Below, piece by piece: positions 35,086-48,619 of a DNA stretch of 64,000 nucleotides; position 1 is the stretch's first letter; each line of letters opens with the position of its first letter. Source of the stretch: Sipunculus nudus (lineage: Eukaryota > Annelida > Sipuncula > Golfingiida > Sipunculidae); NCBI GenBank assembly GCA_026874595.1, contig CM049310.1, positions 87,211,056-87,275,055 of the forward strand, read 5' to 3'. The position numbers and the translations under genes are program-made. The notes below the pieces were generated by a model. It had not been told where the DNA came from. It did no database searches and worked only from the letters and a program-made list of their open reading frames with translations.

Positions 35086-38000
35086 AGGGTGTGTGTGTGT
35101 ATATATATATATATAAGAGGCGTCGGATTATGGATACCGCCATAACTTCATTCGTGTACCGGGAAAAATATGTTTCTGAGCTCTGCAGAATGGCGCTAAA
35201 ACCGTCTCCTAATAATAAGCATAATTGGCGTGGCTTTGCTATCAGCGAGCAGCACAGCTGACAGTCAATAAATTGTAACAAGTTTACCCTTGAGACTGCC
35301 AGCTCGATGTCGCCGGGGGGGGGGGGGGGGGTCGGGCAGGTAATTGTTTGCAATTTATCACTATTGATCAGTGTCACATATTACTAGTCGTATCACTGCG
35401 TATTAGGATACATTCTGACAGCAAAAGAAACGTACAGATTTGGAATTAACGATGTTTCCGATGTCGTGGATAAGGTGTTGTTATTCATTGTCACATTTGA
35501 GCCTTGCCTCGTCCCAAGACGTTTTATTCCGATTCGCTCTGCAGCTGTACCCCAACGGAGAATCAGTTGTATGATATTTCACTCATGTTTTATATCTTTT
35601 AATCAGACATGTGTATCTCTTACTTCTTGTTTCTAAGGTATCATATTAATTTGGAGAAACTTTCTGTGGCTGCACATGAGATTTTTCCTAAAACAGTTAT
35701 TTTATTACATTTGTGAAAAAAAGTGCCAAACCTATATCTAATTAAATTGTCTGCTAAAATTTAACCTGTAGAGGGTCAGCATTGCGTGTGCGTATGGCAA
35801 TGTTGAGCGATATACACAGGGAATACTGTGTACACATATGAATGATTAAACAATGGAAACTGATAGACATCGTACTCCGGTCTGATTTATGAATGTGCTG
35901 GGCCAAAGTGCGGAGGTGATATTGATATACTGAGAGCGATAAATGGGCGCTCCATGCAGTGACAGGTACGTCCTTTACCAAATGAGAGGGAAGTCCATCT
36001 GGTGTTACTGAGCAGCTGTCCTTGTATTATTCGCTATAGATATGTCCAGCTTGCTGTTTAACATATCATATTCAAACTTTTCGTTCATAATGAAGACTTG
36101 TTATTTTTATACAACTGGTGAAGATAACATAGTGGCTGGCTTCTTTTGCTGGACAAGAAGACGAACTAAACGAAGGAATAATTATTTCATAATGTGCTCG
36201 TTTATTCAAGCAGTGGATGAAACTGGTGATATATCAACATGTGCGCTAGTCGGAGAGATCTGAAAAAATGTTACGATTCATCAGGATTCTCCTTTTCTGG
36301 ATGCCTGAGATGTTTTTCGCATTTTTGGTGAACAAGGTAAATGCTGTTTATCAGGCTCACGCCCAGGCCGGAGCATGAAGTCTCCATTCATAAAAAGTAA
36401 AAGAGTAACAGCCCACAATCTCATTTTAGTATCTGACCAACAAGCACCGTAACCTGGTGAATTATAAAATCCACTGAAAAAACTTCAAACCATGATCTTT
36501 GTTTGCTGAGAATAATCAACAGGTTTACAGGTAGACCCCCCTCCCCCTACTAAAAGCTCCTACTATTTAAAATAAGCAGGAAAATATCCTTTACCAAGAA
36601 TATCAACATTTTTTTACTCCCTCTCACCACAATTGATAAAATATATTTATATATTTATGTTGGTTACGAAATTAATTTTTGCTCAGTTTTCGAAACACTG
36701 TTTATCATGATTTACCTTTGCTTCTAATCATTCTAGAACACTTTATAGGTTCACATTCATGAAAATTCAAAATGTCCATAGGAGCATGCCATCTCCTAAA
36801 TATTATGAGATGCATAATTGGAAGATTTGTAAGTTAAATATAAAGACACCACAAGATGGATAACGGGGCCATCAACAAAATGTGTATGTTCTACATTATG
36901 ATTGTTATTCCCCCCCCCCCCAGGATGTGAAGGAGGAGCTTCTTTGTCCCTCTAAAAAGACATGGGCACCCCCCCCCCCCCTCCCCGGAATGCCCATGCT
37001 TTAAAATGACATTAGTTGTCAGTAATACAATATATCTAAACATATAGTTTACTGTTATCTTTACGGTTGTGTTTCACTGAATATCAAACGTAAAAATGTT
37101 TGATGGTTAGATTGAAGCATGGATTTTTTTTTTTGGCATAACATTGACCATTTATCTTCATATCGATAGTGATTTGATACTGATAATGTCTAATGCCTCC
37201 CAGCTCAGCAAAATCGCCTGAGCGATAGCCTCTAGACCTTCAGTCGGTGCGAATGAATATATATATAAATATATATATATACCTACGACTACAGGCGAAT
37301 TAAGTAGAAGTTACCCGCGATAACACGTTACCGTACCCACGTCTGGATCCCTCATATCTGATTGCTGTCTGTTTATTGAATGCCCGAGTTTTCTCAAACA
37401 ATTATCTATTTACTTGTCTGTTCACTAAAAGGAGATAAATATACTACAAGTAAATATTATAGGTCTTTTCTTGCGCCATGGGTTATGATGTTTTTGCGTT
37501 GTATAAGATCCGATATTGTTTCCCCTACATTTGTGATCAGATCTTTTTTCTACAATGTTTTGAGAGACCCGACTCCTTCCACAGTCATCGAATCCTTGGG
37601 CAAAATGGCACTGATAAAAATGTGCCTGCAATGGCTGCCCTTCTATGCTTGGGCCCTGTGCCCATGCAAAGTATAGTCAAAACTACCTAGCCTTAATATA
37701 GCTTTCAAATAACTTTTACTCCTATCATATGCACAGGGCAGGAAATAAGGACATTTTAATATAGGGCCGGTGAAATCTGACTTGTGCCGGGCCCCCTGTG
37801 CCGGAAAAAAATCAGTAGCATGTTTTTTTGTTTTTATTTTTATTTAAGCAATCTTCGCAAAAAGAAACTTCCTTTAAATTTTGGTTACTGTTACTTCTTC
37901 AAAATCTGAAAGTTTAACACAATTTTATTTCCCATTTAATTCTACATAAAGATCAGTTAAACTGCAATTATTACGAAGAACATTCACATTGGTGCAGCTA

Positions 38001-39169
38001 TTGCCTAAACCTGGGGACCAGAATTAAGTTATGTAAAACACTAAATGTAATCTTTGCTCCGAAGATGTGTAAACGCTTTAATGCTACACAATTAATTTTA
38101 TAACTTAAAGTACGTAAACTTTGAATTTCCTGGAATTAATTTCTTATATAATCACTCTTAGATTGCGATGCACACCACAAAATCAAAGTGTAGTAACCAG
38201 TGAGAAATACCTTTTAAACTTAAACGTTTTGAACACTTTCAGTCGCAAACACCGCAAGTGTCCCCTGATGAACTGGTATATACCAACATGACTGCTGATG
38301 TAAAGGTTTCACACAGATACGTTTGGGAAAATTTTAGTATAATTAAAAGTCATGTATTATAATGTAGATTGAAACGAGGTTATTTGATTAAAAATGCTGC
38401 ATGAACAAAATGTTTTATTTGATATAAAAATAGTAAATAGAAAAGCCATGGAACATATTAGTGTTGATATACGTTTAAAGAAACATAAATTCAAGCAAAA
38501 TTAAACATGTGAGGTCCGGTAAATTTTTTGCCTTGTCGCCCCCATAGTCCTTTTGAAAATATCGCTAATACGGAACCCCGCATATACACATTTAGAATCC
38601 CCAGAAGGCCCATTGTTAAAATACTGTATAAAAATAAAGGTTTATGTTGGTTTTAAGTGTTTCACATTTACAGCAAAATTCATTTAAAGTAAAGTACAAG
38701 TAGTACCAAAGACTAGTATAGATTTTGGTCAGAGGAGCTTGCTTTATCATGATCGGAATCGGTGGACTGTTTCCTCAACTGTTACCACTGATTTCCATCA
38801 ATACCATCAATACACCAAAATATATCCTTAACATAAAATATCACTAACCTACCAAAGTAATATTATATAAATGATTAGGAAGTAAAAGTTACAGGTAACA
38901 GATAAATACACGCGGTTATGTGGGTGCTGCGTTCAATATATGCGAAAACGACTTTTTACTTGGAATGTCAGACAAACAACCAAATATATAGGTATGGAAA
39001 AAAATAAAAAGGAGAGAGAAATGAACTTGCCTTGCTTTGAATATTTAGAATTACAATAAATAAACAAACAAACAAATAATAAGGCATGCAATATACTCTA
39101 CCGTTCATTTTTTTTCTTCCGCTCACGTCTGTTCACTCTGCCAGTCAGATGTCCCTTGGTCTGGAGAGA
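34447..39169. other. Region upstream of the PKS, no supported gene
   Basis: It should contain the promoter and at least one non-coding first exon of the synthase, since a splice acceptor sits just before the start codon; I cannot place either. Visible repeats are (TG)n(TA)n at 35056-35115, a G17 run at 35315-35331, C-runs at about 36910-36922 and 36969-36982, and a short TA tract near 37258-37281. Open frames such as 37380-37676 have no family features. Confidence 0.4.
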
Positions 39170-40267
39170 ATTTGGGAAATGCCATTATATAGGCAATATG
39201 GACCAATGGGAGAGCCCCTTCAAGCATGATATCACACTAATGATCCATTATATCGATTGCTCGATCATATTTAGATCAAGGAAGAACTTGAATTATAACT
39301 AATCTTGATAAGTGTCAGTGATTATAGGGTTAAATCTTATTGGTGATCAACAACCAATCACAACGACTTGTTAATGACGTGTTTTGTTTATGCGGCCATT
39401 ATCCTGATACTATTCCTCAGTCTAGGTAAGGTTTTAATTGTGTATGTGTACGAATGTTTAATACATATACAACGGTATGTGTCAAATGAAAGTTTGTTCA
39501 ACCTGATATCATACTGAACGAGTAAAATGGGACATATGCATATTTATATACAATTAAAGCGAATAGTAACTGACTGAAAGCACTTTCCTCTTTTAATATT
39601 TACTAAGCGTGTTTTCTTCTATTACGTTGTTGTACGTGCACCTGTGATCATTCTTTAACAGAACTGAACATTAAACTCAGATTGATGTTTCCTTTCATCA
39701 AATTTATTTATCATATTCCCTTTTCAAATTGTCTTATTAGAAATTAGTCCTCTTGTATGTCTGTGAGCACATAAAAATATCTATCCATTGGATTTAAGTT
39801 ATATATTCATGAAAAGTAAATTGAAACCAACTCTTATTTTATAACTTTGCCCCTTCCGCCAGTTCCATGTATTATCCACTGACAAATTGCATAATGCAGA
39901 TCAGAATCGGAGGACCTTATAATAATTCAATTAAAACGATAAAGCTGATTCATCATTGTGTTCCTGTTGGATGTAGGTGACTTGAATGCACATCAAAATT
40001 TATATGTGTGAAATGACATTTGAATTCCTGATTGACTTTCTGCAGTCATCAGATTGTTATGTTAAATGTAGTATGGTACTACATTGGAAAAGCGTTATAT
40101 TAAATATGATTAAGTGATTATTATAGTACATCTTCAATAAGGGATCAATCGATTTGTTGTGAATGCGGCTTGACTCGCTGAGGGTAAATTGCATTTATAG
40201 AGTGCTTCAGAATACAAATATAACACACGAACACTAAAAGTGTGCGTCCCAAACCAAGAATGTATAT

Positions 40268-40271
40268 ATAA

Positions 40272-40326
<55 letters not shown>
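40268..40326. repeat. (TA)n microsatellite followed by (GA)n
   Basis: About 28 TA units, then a GA-rich purine stretch to about 40378. The second duplicate copy has only a short TA tract at 45577-45596. Confidence 0.95.
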
Positions 40327-40329
<3 letters not shown>

Positions 40330-41343
40330 AAAGAGAGAGAGAGAAAGAGGGGGAGAGAGAGAAAGAAAAGAAGATTTGGAGGGCATGAATAGACAGGAAA
40401 GTGGGTTCAATCCGTATGTGTATCGAACTAAGATCTTCCGATTGCCTGTCCTTTGCTCTTGAGCTCATTTGAGCTTGTTAGCTCTATAAAAACTAATGTA
40501 TACGTTTAAAGTAACCCCTTACTCTATAAACCCTGAGAGATATTCAACCGTTTTGCTAGAATAAATGATTGTTAAGTGATATACATAAATAAATAATAAT
40601 ACAGATAGATCTGGATATAAATTAGAAACCTAGAGACTCCATGGACCATGACCTAAAGCGAATATTCTCAGCTTTCAAAATATTCCTCTTTCAATACGTC
40701 CTAGAGAAAACACGCATGAAACAGTTTCTTAAGGTAATTATGCCTGCAAGATTTCATGAAATGTAAGGATTATTGAATTTACTTCATTTGATGTATTAAA
40801 ATAGTATAATATGCAACACCACTTAGTTTCAGTATACTGGGAAAATATGCAATAATATGTAACTCTAAATAGTGAAGAGATTTAGTATAGCAAGGAAATA
40901 TGTAGCACTACTTCATATCTACCGAAATTAAAAAAAAAATAATAATGAACAGAACCACAGTTAAACGGGTTCGATACGTTATGCTTATCACATGGTTATT
41001 CACACGAGGAAGTCATCTGTTTCACCGAAAACAAAAAGAAATGATGATGTGACCTGTAATCAATCAAATTCGTTGATCAGTTGTTCAGATAGATATATGG
41101 AGACAAATATAGCAAAATTCACCATATGAGCAGGGTTATTGATCAAGGCAGAATGTTAATGAATGTGTTTTGAGAACGCAAAAGTTTTATTATGGTGACC
41201 CAGAGAAGGAAGTATATTCTTTAAATGCGTGACATCAGCTGAAGCTGAGTCATACAGACAAAGTGGAATGTTGCACTAACTAAACCCAAGATTTACTTCT
41301 TAAAATTTGACAGACAGACAATGACATACATACAGACATTACC

Positions 41344-42536
41344 AAAATGCATGGAAGAAATCCGTCTTAGGATTTTTTTAAACTTGGAGAATACTCATTA
41401 GCTATAACCTGAAAAAGGAAAGTGTGACAGATATAATGCTCTCTAAATATCCCTTTTGGGAGGAGATCATGAATCATTGGTGAAGCAATAATTTTTATCA
41501 TCCCAACACTTTTGAAGACATAATCTCACAATGCATATGGTTCAATTCTAATATAAAATTACAAAACAGAACAATATTTTCCAAAAAGTTCTACAGTAAT
41601 GGAATAAAATATATAAAGGATCTTATACTCAAGCAAAAATGATTTTATGAGTTATAAAGAATTATTTGATAAATACAAATGCAAATTTAATTTCCTTGAA
41701 TACGCTTGTTTATTAAAAATGATCCCACAAAGATGGGGGCAGGTTGTAAAGGAGGTAGAGCAACTTTTGCCTACACCAATAAAATTAAATTTCAAAATAA
41801 ATGCTTTTCTAAATACTCAGAAAAGCACAAAGCAGATATATAATAATATTATTGATAAACACAATTGCACAAGAAAAAGGCAATACAAAAATGGATAACT
41901 GATTTAAGTACATCAGAAGAAAGGTTTTATCAAGGATTTTCTCAGCTGTATAAAACTACAATATCTTCTAAACTGCGCATGTTTCAACATTATATATTAC
42001 ACAGAGAACTTACTTTGAATACTTTCCTTTACAAATTGACCAGCATTAGAGCTAACAAGCAGCAATTTTCTTCTTGGGAATAGTGAGTTTTCATGGCTGA
42101 ATTTGCTTTCCTCCTCTATAAAAAATATAAATACAACCATAGATGTTACAAAAAAAACAACACTCGAGGGCTTCACATTATTTATAAATGAAATAATTAT
42201 AATTGAAAAAAAGATAGCAACCAAACGATGCAAATCAGTAAAAATTATGGAAAATGGTCTATGTTTTATTTCAGAAGAGTTAATAGTATACTCCCTTTTT
42301 ACATCATTACCTAATGATAAATTTAAATTGTTAAGTTTTAAATGAGCCATATAACTTAATGACAGCAATAGCTTTCTATAAGTGTCATGTATGTATTCAT
42401 ACTTTTTAGTAACTGTGCATGTCCTGTTGTTTGATTCTTTTGTTACTTTATAACTGTACTGTAACTGTTATCTCTATATGTATGACGTACGATATATGTT
42501 TGTTACCTGTGATGTTTTCTGTTCAATAAAAAAAGA
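41344..42536 (+). mobile_element. 5'-truncated LINE with perfect 12-bp target-site duplication
   Basis: The sequence between two copies of ACAGACATTACC (41332-41343 and 42537-42548) encodes, with a few disabling changes, the C-terminal end of a LINE ORF2: 'KYPFWEEIMNHW', 'IWFNSNIKLQNRTIF', 'FMSYKELFDKY', 'KLRMFQHYILHRELTLNTF' and 'LYKLTSI', with a Cys-rich end eroded. The 3' end is 'ttcaataaaaaaagaa', an A-rich tail next to the duplication, as expected from target-primed reverse transcription. The element is absent from the matching place in the second duplicate copy. Confidence 0.85.
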
Positions 42537-43100
42537 ACAGACATTACCGGTTTCTTTATCACCTACTTGTAATACGTCTTGGCGAAATGTGGTTCACACA
42601 ATAAGATGGAAATACTAGGTTAAGTTTTTTCCGTCAAATAAGGACAAAAATCGCTCGTTATCATTCTTTGAGTTCTAGACATCGCTAGCCTGACTGTACG
42701 CTGGGACAAGTTGCAGTATCAAGTGGGCGTGGCCGCTCCTGGTCTCCCAGCCCCTGCGACTTTTTCTCCGGTCACTGTCCTGGAGAGTTTCTGCCTTTTT
42801 CCTGACGGGGATTAGCCGTTTCTGAGCTTGACTTGCAGTGGCATCTACAATAAGAATAGCTTCTAGCCATCTTATCTCTGTGTTACGGGCCAGGTTAACG
42901 TTGCAGCTCGGGAGCCATCCATCCCTTCATTCATTCATCCATTCATTCATCAGCTGCTTTTCCTTGTTAATTGAAATATCAAGTTTATCGATTTTTTTAA
43001 AGTTCAGGACCCTGGCAGAATATTGTAGCATAACATTTGCTTATTTATAGGCAGTGGTTCGTTCTCAAGTAGGACTTAAACCACAAATCCAAAATGTTTG

Positions 43101-43344
43101 TCTTTAAAAATCTGCAAACACTTCCAATTTTGAGAAAGAAGTAAGGTGTAATTCAGAATATAAAAAGTAATTTTAAATAATGTGATATATGTAAATAAAA
43201 AATCAGGTGTTGTATCCCTTCTAAAATATACCTTGCATATTATTTGAATACAATAGTGTTTTTAAAGCTGGCAATCATTAAAGAAAATATATCCATGGAA
43301 AGACCAAGCAGCATCAGACTTTTAAGGTGACATGATAAGGTCTC

Positions 43345-43393
<49 letters not shown>

Positions 43394-44109
43394 AAAATTA
43401 ATAAAAATCAATATTTTTTTCTTTTTAAATATACGTTTCCATTTTTAATTAACCTTTTCATTCAAAATATAAAAAATAGTTGAATGTAGTATGACTAACG
43501 AGTGATTTCAAATTAGGAACAAGAGTTAAATATTTCACTCTTTTAAATACAATTGGTTCTACAGTATGTTCCCCCGCCCCTACTCCCCCCCCCCCATCCG
43601 ACCACCCCCATCCCCACCACCATCAGTCTTCCTCCCCGCCCACCCTCCGGGACAAGCCGAAGTTGTTGTGTTTCTTGTTGGTCGTGTTTCTTGGTGGTCG
43701 TGTTAGCGAGAAATCACTTAGGTAATTGATCAACAGACCCCCCCCCCCCCCCCGGATATTTTTTTAATGATTTTTATCACTAGTCTTCCTGGGCTGGTAC
43801 CCTCATTTTCTTAAACCTGGATCCATCCCTTGATCATATTTGACTTGGTTGCTGGCAATAATATACCCCTAAACTTTGCCGCCAGAACCAAAGAGGTATA
43901 GAGGCATAACTGCAGAATGGCTGATTTCTTTTACACATTCATATTCGCTCTCGCCTTCTCTTCTTCTCCCAAAGAAATGGCACATATAATTATGAAAATA
44001 ATGATGAAATATAAAAATTTTTTCTAAAGATTATCTTTGTGAGGTTTTTAATCATGATTTTTATTTCACAACTGGCGGAGAATGAGCTTTCATAATTAGT
44101 TATTCAAAG
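43101..44109. other. Spacer with TA and poly-C tracts
   Basis: Includes a (TA)n tract at about 43349-43391, C-rich low-complexity sequence at 43571-43640 and a C16 run at about 43738-43754. No exon recognised. Confidence 0.5.
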
Positions 44110-44830
44110 TTCCTGTTGTTCCTTATACTATAACATTTCGTGTGGGTAGACTTGGTTCGATGCCATCAGTACTATTAACATTGATTGATCTTCCCTTCAT
44201 TATCTAATATGTCCCTGCTTGCAATGTATCAAACCCCGGGACCTTATATCATGCTCACCTGTTGATTGTCCCGTTGTTCCCATGTGCATTTTATGATTAA
44301 TAGAGGAAGTACTATACTTTATCATAGATGTCTTATATACTGCGTCACTTGGGCTTTGTTCAACTCAGAGTATGCTATCTTCCTTGTATAAAGGATATTA
44401 ATTACCTCAGATTATCAAGATTAGATTTAATTGCAGGTTAATAGGTTCACCCAGAGATTTATTGAAAAAGAAAACCCGACTGAAAAATTAATCGGAAAAT
44501 AATATGTGTATATACACTGTAATGATTCTACTGTCTTTTGTATCAGCTTTGTTTTCTGGATGTCCCATTGTTTCATGTACCAAATTTTGTACATGCATAC
44601 ATCCATACAGGTGCAGTGCTGTGCAGTACACTGTGCAAGTGTAGTTGTTTCTGCAATTGAACATAAGAAAATAAAAGTGGATGCACTGCGTACATGGAGT
44701 GTCAGTAATCGTATCTTTCTAGAGACCAATGATTTAACAAGAAATATACGTAGATAACCTGTTTAATTCGATAAATCATTTGGCACTTACAACAAATGTG
44801 GCATTAAACAATTTATCCACGATTAACCAG
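44110..44830 (+). repeat. Segmental duplication, distal part, copy 1
   Basis: Matches 48620-49450: 'gggtagacttggt.cgatgccatcagtactatt', 'gcgtcacttg..ctttgtt.aact', 'agtatgctatcttcctt.t' and 'gattaattacctcagattatcaagatta' recur in the same order. Confidence 0.65.
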
Positions 44831-45034
44831 TCTTTGAATTCCTAAGAAATTTTTACAGTTATTCTTCGTTAAAAATACCTAAAAAAACTACAAATTATTT
44901 TTAGGTGCATATGTTGGGCAAACCGTTACACACATACATACACACACATATATATATATATATGTAGTTTTGTGAAGCAGTCCACGTTTAATTTAATTTT
45001 GCTCTCATTTTATCAGACCTTTATTTTTACAAGC

Positions 45035-47035
45035 ATTTTGGAAATGCCGTTTTATAGGCAATATTGGCAAATTCGAGGGCCCGTTCAAGCATGACACACT
45101 TATGATCATTATATTGATTGTTTAATCCTATTTATTTAAAGGAAGAACTTGTATTCTAACTTTTCTTGGCAAAAGTCAGTGATTAAAATAACAAATTTAA
45201 TTGGAATCCATTAACCATTTATTACCTACTCATGAACGACGTGTTTTACTTATGCACCAATGATCATGATACGGTCCACAAGTCTAGAAAAGGTTTGAGT
45301 TGCGTATGTATACGAATATTTTATACATATAAAATCGTATGCGTCAGATGAAAGTTTATTCTAATTGTTAACATACTGAACAACGTTAGATATAATTAAA
45401 CAGTAGTTATAGCACGTAATCAATAAGTGTATCAATGGATGCAATGAATTCGGTTTGAATCGCTGGTGAAAATTTTCATGAGAACATATCTTGTATATTA
45501 TATTAAATGAGAGAGATACGGAATACAAATAAAACACACGAACGCTTTAAGTGTGCGTCCCAACCTAAGAGTGATTATATATATTATATATATATACAGA
45601 GGGAGAGAAAGAGAAAGAAAGAAAGATTAAGAGAGCATGAAAAGACAGGAAAATGGGTTCAATCAATATGGGTATCAAACAATGACTTTCCGGTTGGCTG
45701 TCCATTGCTCTCAGCTCATTTGTTCTATAAAAACCAATGTAACGATAATTTGAAAGTAACACTTCGGTCTATAAACATCGAAAGATATTCAACAGTTTTG
45801 CTAGAATAAAAGATTGTTTAGTGCAAACAGAAATTAACTATAGTTAGATCTTGATAGAATAAAAGATTGTTTAGTGCAAACAGAAATTAATTATAGTTAG
45901 ATCTTGATATGTACTAGACCCCAGAGACCCCGTGCACTATAACCTAAAGCAAAAATTCTCCGCTTTGACAGTATTCTTCTTTCAATACATTCTAGAGACA
46001 ATACTTTCACATGAAACCATTCTTTTTTAGGTAATAATATTGCAATACTTACTGAAATGTATGAAATTCTGAAATTATTTCATTGGATATATCAAAACTG
46101 TATAACATGCAACACCATTAAGCTTCAGTATACTGGGGAAATATGCAATAATTAATATGTAACTTTAAATAGTTATGACATATAGAAAAGCAGGTATATG
46201 TGTACCACTTCTTCATATCTACTTAAGTATAAAAAATGATATTGAACACAATTACAGTAAAGCATTTAAGGAGTTCAGTATATTGAGCTTATTACATGGT
46301 TATTCAGAAGAGGAAGTCATCTGTTTCACCGAAAACAAACCTACGATAACGTCACAGGCAATCAAACCAATCTGTCATTCAGTTGTTCAGATAAACGTAT
46401 GGAGACAAATATAGTTGTGCTATAAACGTACCTGAGATAAATGTATTAAGACCGATTAAACCATATGAGCAGGGCTATTGATCAAGGCAATAAATGTTCC
46501 AGTGTTTTGAGTGCGCTAATGTTAAAATGTGGTTATTAAAAAAATATTGGATTCTAAATGCATGAGTCATACAGACATAAAAACAATCGAGTGATTTAAG
46601 ACAATGTGGAATGTTGCCATAACTCCACCCAAGAATTTATTGCTTAAAATTTGATAATATATTCCGTTTCAAAACACTAGTTTTTGTGCTGGACTTGATG
46701 TTACATCAACGAAATTATAACTTCGAGCTATTCAGTTCTTTTCAAAATTTCTCCTTATTTTGGTCATAATAAACTTGAACATAAAATCTATAATTATCCA
46801 TTTTTATCTCGGCGAGGGATTTGCCTGGCAACGGTCTCTGACAGAGTCAACAATGCAGCTAGGGCGCTATTGATCACTTCATTTATCATTCATAGGCTGC
46901 CTCTTTGTTGTAAGAAATATCAAACTTCTGGATTCCATTAATATTCAGGATCCAAGGAGAATATTTTACAATAATTATTGTTTCTTCTTATGCAAGAGTC
47001 AATGGTTCGTCTTCATGAAGCAGTGACTATTGCGC
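45035..47035 (+). repeat. Segmental duplication, copy 2 (no LINE insertion)
   Basis: Counterpart of 39170-43100, shortened by the absence of the LINE and other deletions. It contains its own 53-bp tandem repeat (separate entry). Confidence 0.65.
45802..45907 (+). repeat. 53-bp tandem direct repeat
   Basis: Two adjacent nearly identical units (45802-45854, 45855-45907), starting 'tagaataaaagattgttta' and differing by one base ('aattaacta' against 'aattaatta'). A recent local duplication, absent from copy 1 of the block. Confidence 0.9.
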
Positions 47036-47114
47036 GGAACGGATTGGTCATACGCCAACTGCAAAATGATTATAACTTAAAACCTATGAAACACTTTCAA
47101 CTTAGTGAAAAAAG

Positions 47115-47340
47115 GACCAGAAGCGGATCCGGGGAGGGGGGGGGTCCAGGGGGTCCGGATCCCCCCCCCCCCTCTTTTTTTTCATCAGAAGCAACGTTGA
47201 GGGGCTTCAGACAAAATTTTGCGGCCTGGAACCCCCCCCCCCCCCCTTTTCCAGACCTGGGGACTTTTTTTAGGGTTTTCACTTGTCCTCCTTGGTTGGA
47301 CCCCCACCCACCTTTACCTAAATCCTAGATCCACCCCTGA
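47115..47340 (+). repeat. Dispersed repeat with GGTCC/GGACC palindromes and C-runs
   Basis: Shares with 58478-58690, in opposite orientation, the strings 'cagacaaaattttgcggcc', 'ccagacctgggga', 'tagggttttca' and 'tagatccacccctga'. Long C homopolymers (about 47161-47172 and 47230-47246) separate the conserved parts. Probably a SINE- or MITE-like family; the Pro- and Gly-rich open frames here are by-products. Confidence 0.65.
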
Positions 47341-48619
47341 GGACGTTTTCAATTGCTTCAAATTGGATATAGCTTAGGTGATATATGTCAACATATTTCA
47401 GGTCTCACTATTTCATTATTTCAGTCATATTTCAGGTATTCACTCTAAAATATACCTTTTGTTGATGGCGGGGGGGAGCTAGTATTTACAGGAAATCTTG
47501 ACTGTCCAGGGAGTGCGGGGCCTTTGACATTTGGTATGATGTGAGACCCTTTGAGCGGTGTGGATTTTTTGTGAATTTCATTGAAATTTAAGCAGTTTCG
47601 AAACAATTTCAGTGGAAAATAAGAGTGAGAATTCTCACTTCCGAGAAGAAAACGAGTATAAACCTTTACCCCTTTTAAAACCTGCATGATTTTTTTTCAT
47701 TTGTGCATGTAATGGAAATGTTTTGGAAATTATCATCATATTATCGGTCATTTTATGATCATATTTTTAGTCATTTTTGTATTTTAACAATTTCTGAAAG
47801 ATTGCCGTCCATTGATATTTGATGAACATTAAGACACGTGTTTGTTTATTAATATAAATTTACAAAATACGTTGATATGTTTTGTATCCCCGGTGGAAAA
47901 AGTGTGGGGAGGGGAGACATTCAGTGCTTGTTTCGATCACAATTCCTCAATATCTTTTTAAGTTTTATCAAGAATATAACAGTGGAAAATACTAGAAATT
48001 CATAGATCTACTATACAGTTCATGTTTAAGTCATAATATTGCCATAATATTCTGGATTTGGATCAATCTTCGCTTTGATATAATAGCCTGGCGGCCTTCG
48101 GTGCTTGGCCAGCTATAGGCAACTTACTACCACGCACATCTCAATACGGAACATGAAGCGGAGACCCGGTAAATTACCACGTTCTTAGCACTATTATTAG
48201 GAATGTGTAAATTTCAAAAATATTTTGATTTTTTATTTAACTACAAATTTATTGTTGCAATTAAATATACATTGTATATTAATTTAAGGATTTCAAGTTT
48301 TTTTTGTGCTCAATATGTTTCCACAACATAAACATCCTTTTTATTTCGAGGTTGGCATATCTAACAATCGAAACAGGATGCAAGTATTTTGCCTTGCCGT
48401 GGCAACAAACAATTTGGCACCGGTAACAGATTATCTCTTTTTGGATTATGTGCATGGCTGATTTACGTGCAGGTCAAATCTAAATTCACGCGATAACTGA
48501 AGCGCAAAATGGCCCCATCGCGTATGCCTTGGAATATTTGAATTTTTGTTTGCAACTTGAAGGCAGAATTCAAGCAAAGTGTTTTCTAAAGAAAATCATT
48601 TGTCCAGTTTCAACCAAAG
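47341..48619. other. Spacer without recognised feature
   Basis: AT-rich; no exon, RNA gene or clear repeat seen apart from traces of the neighbouring duplicated blocks. Confidence 0.4.

Larger units (their letters stand above)
39170..43100 (+). repeat. Segmental duplication, copy 1
   Basis: Collinear with 45035-47035. Shared strings include 'ggaaatgcc.tt.tataggcaatat', the TA tract plus (GA)n plus 'gacaggaaa.tgggttcaat', 'gaggaagtcatctgtttcaccgaaaacaaa', and 'gaatgttgc...aactaaacccaagatt' (aactccacccaagaatt in copy 2). After an interrupting LINE, similarity resumes at about 42940 ('attcattcatcagctgc', 'caggaccctggcagaatatt'). No gene seen in either copy. Confidence 0.65.

Noticed and set aside
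41647-42083. Possible host gene of two overlapping frames
   Set aside because: The residues match the C-terminal end of LINE polymerases and the segment is bounded by a target-site duplication.
46978-47328. Pro/Gly-rich 116-codon frame
   Set aside because: Produced by C- and G-runs of the dispersed repeat, on both strands.
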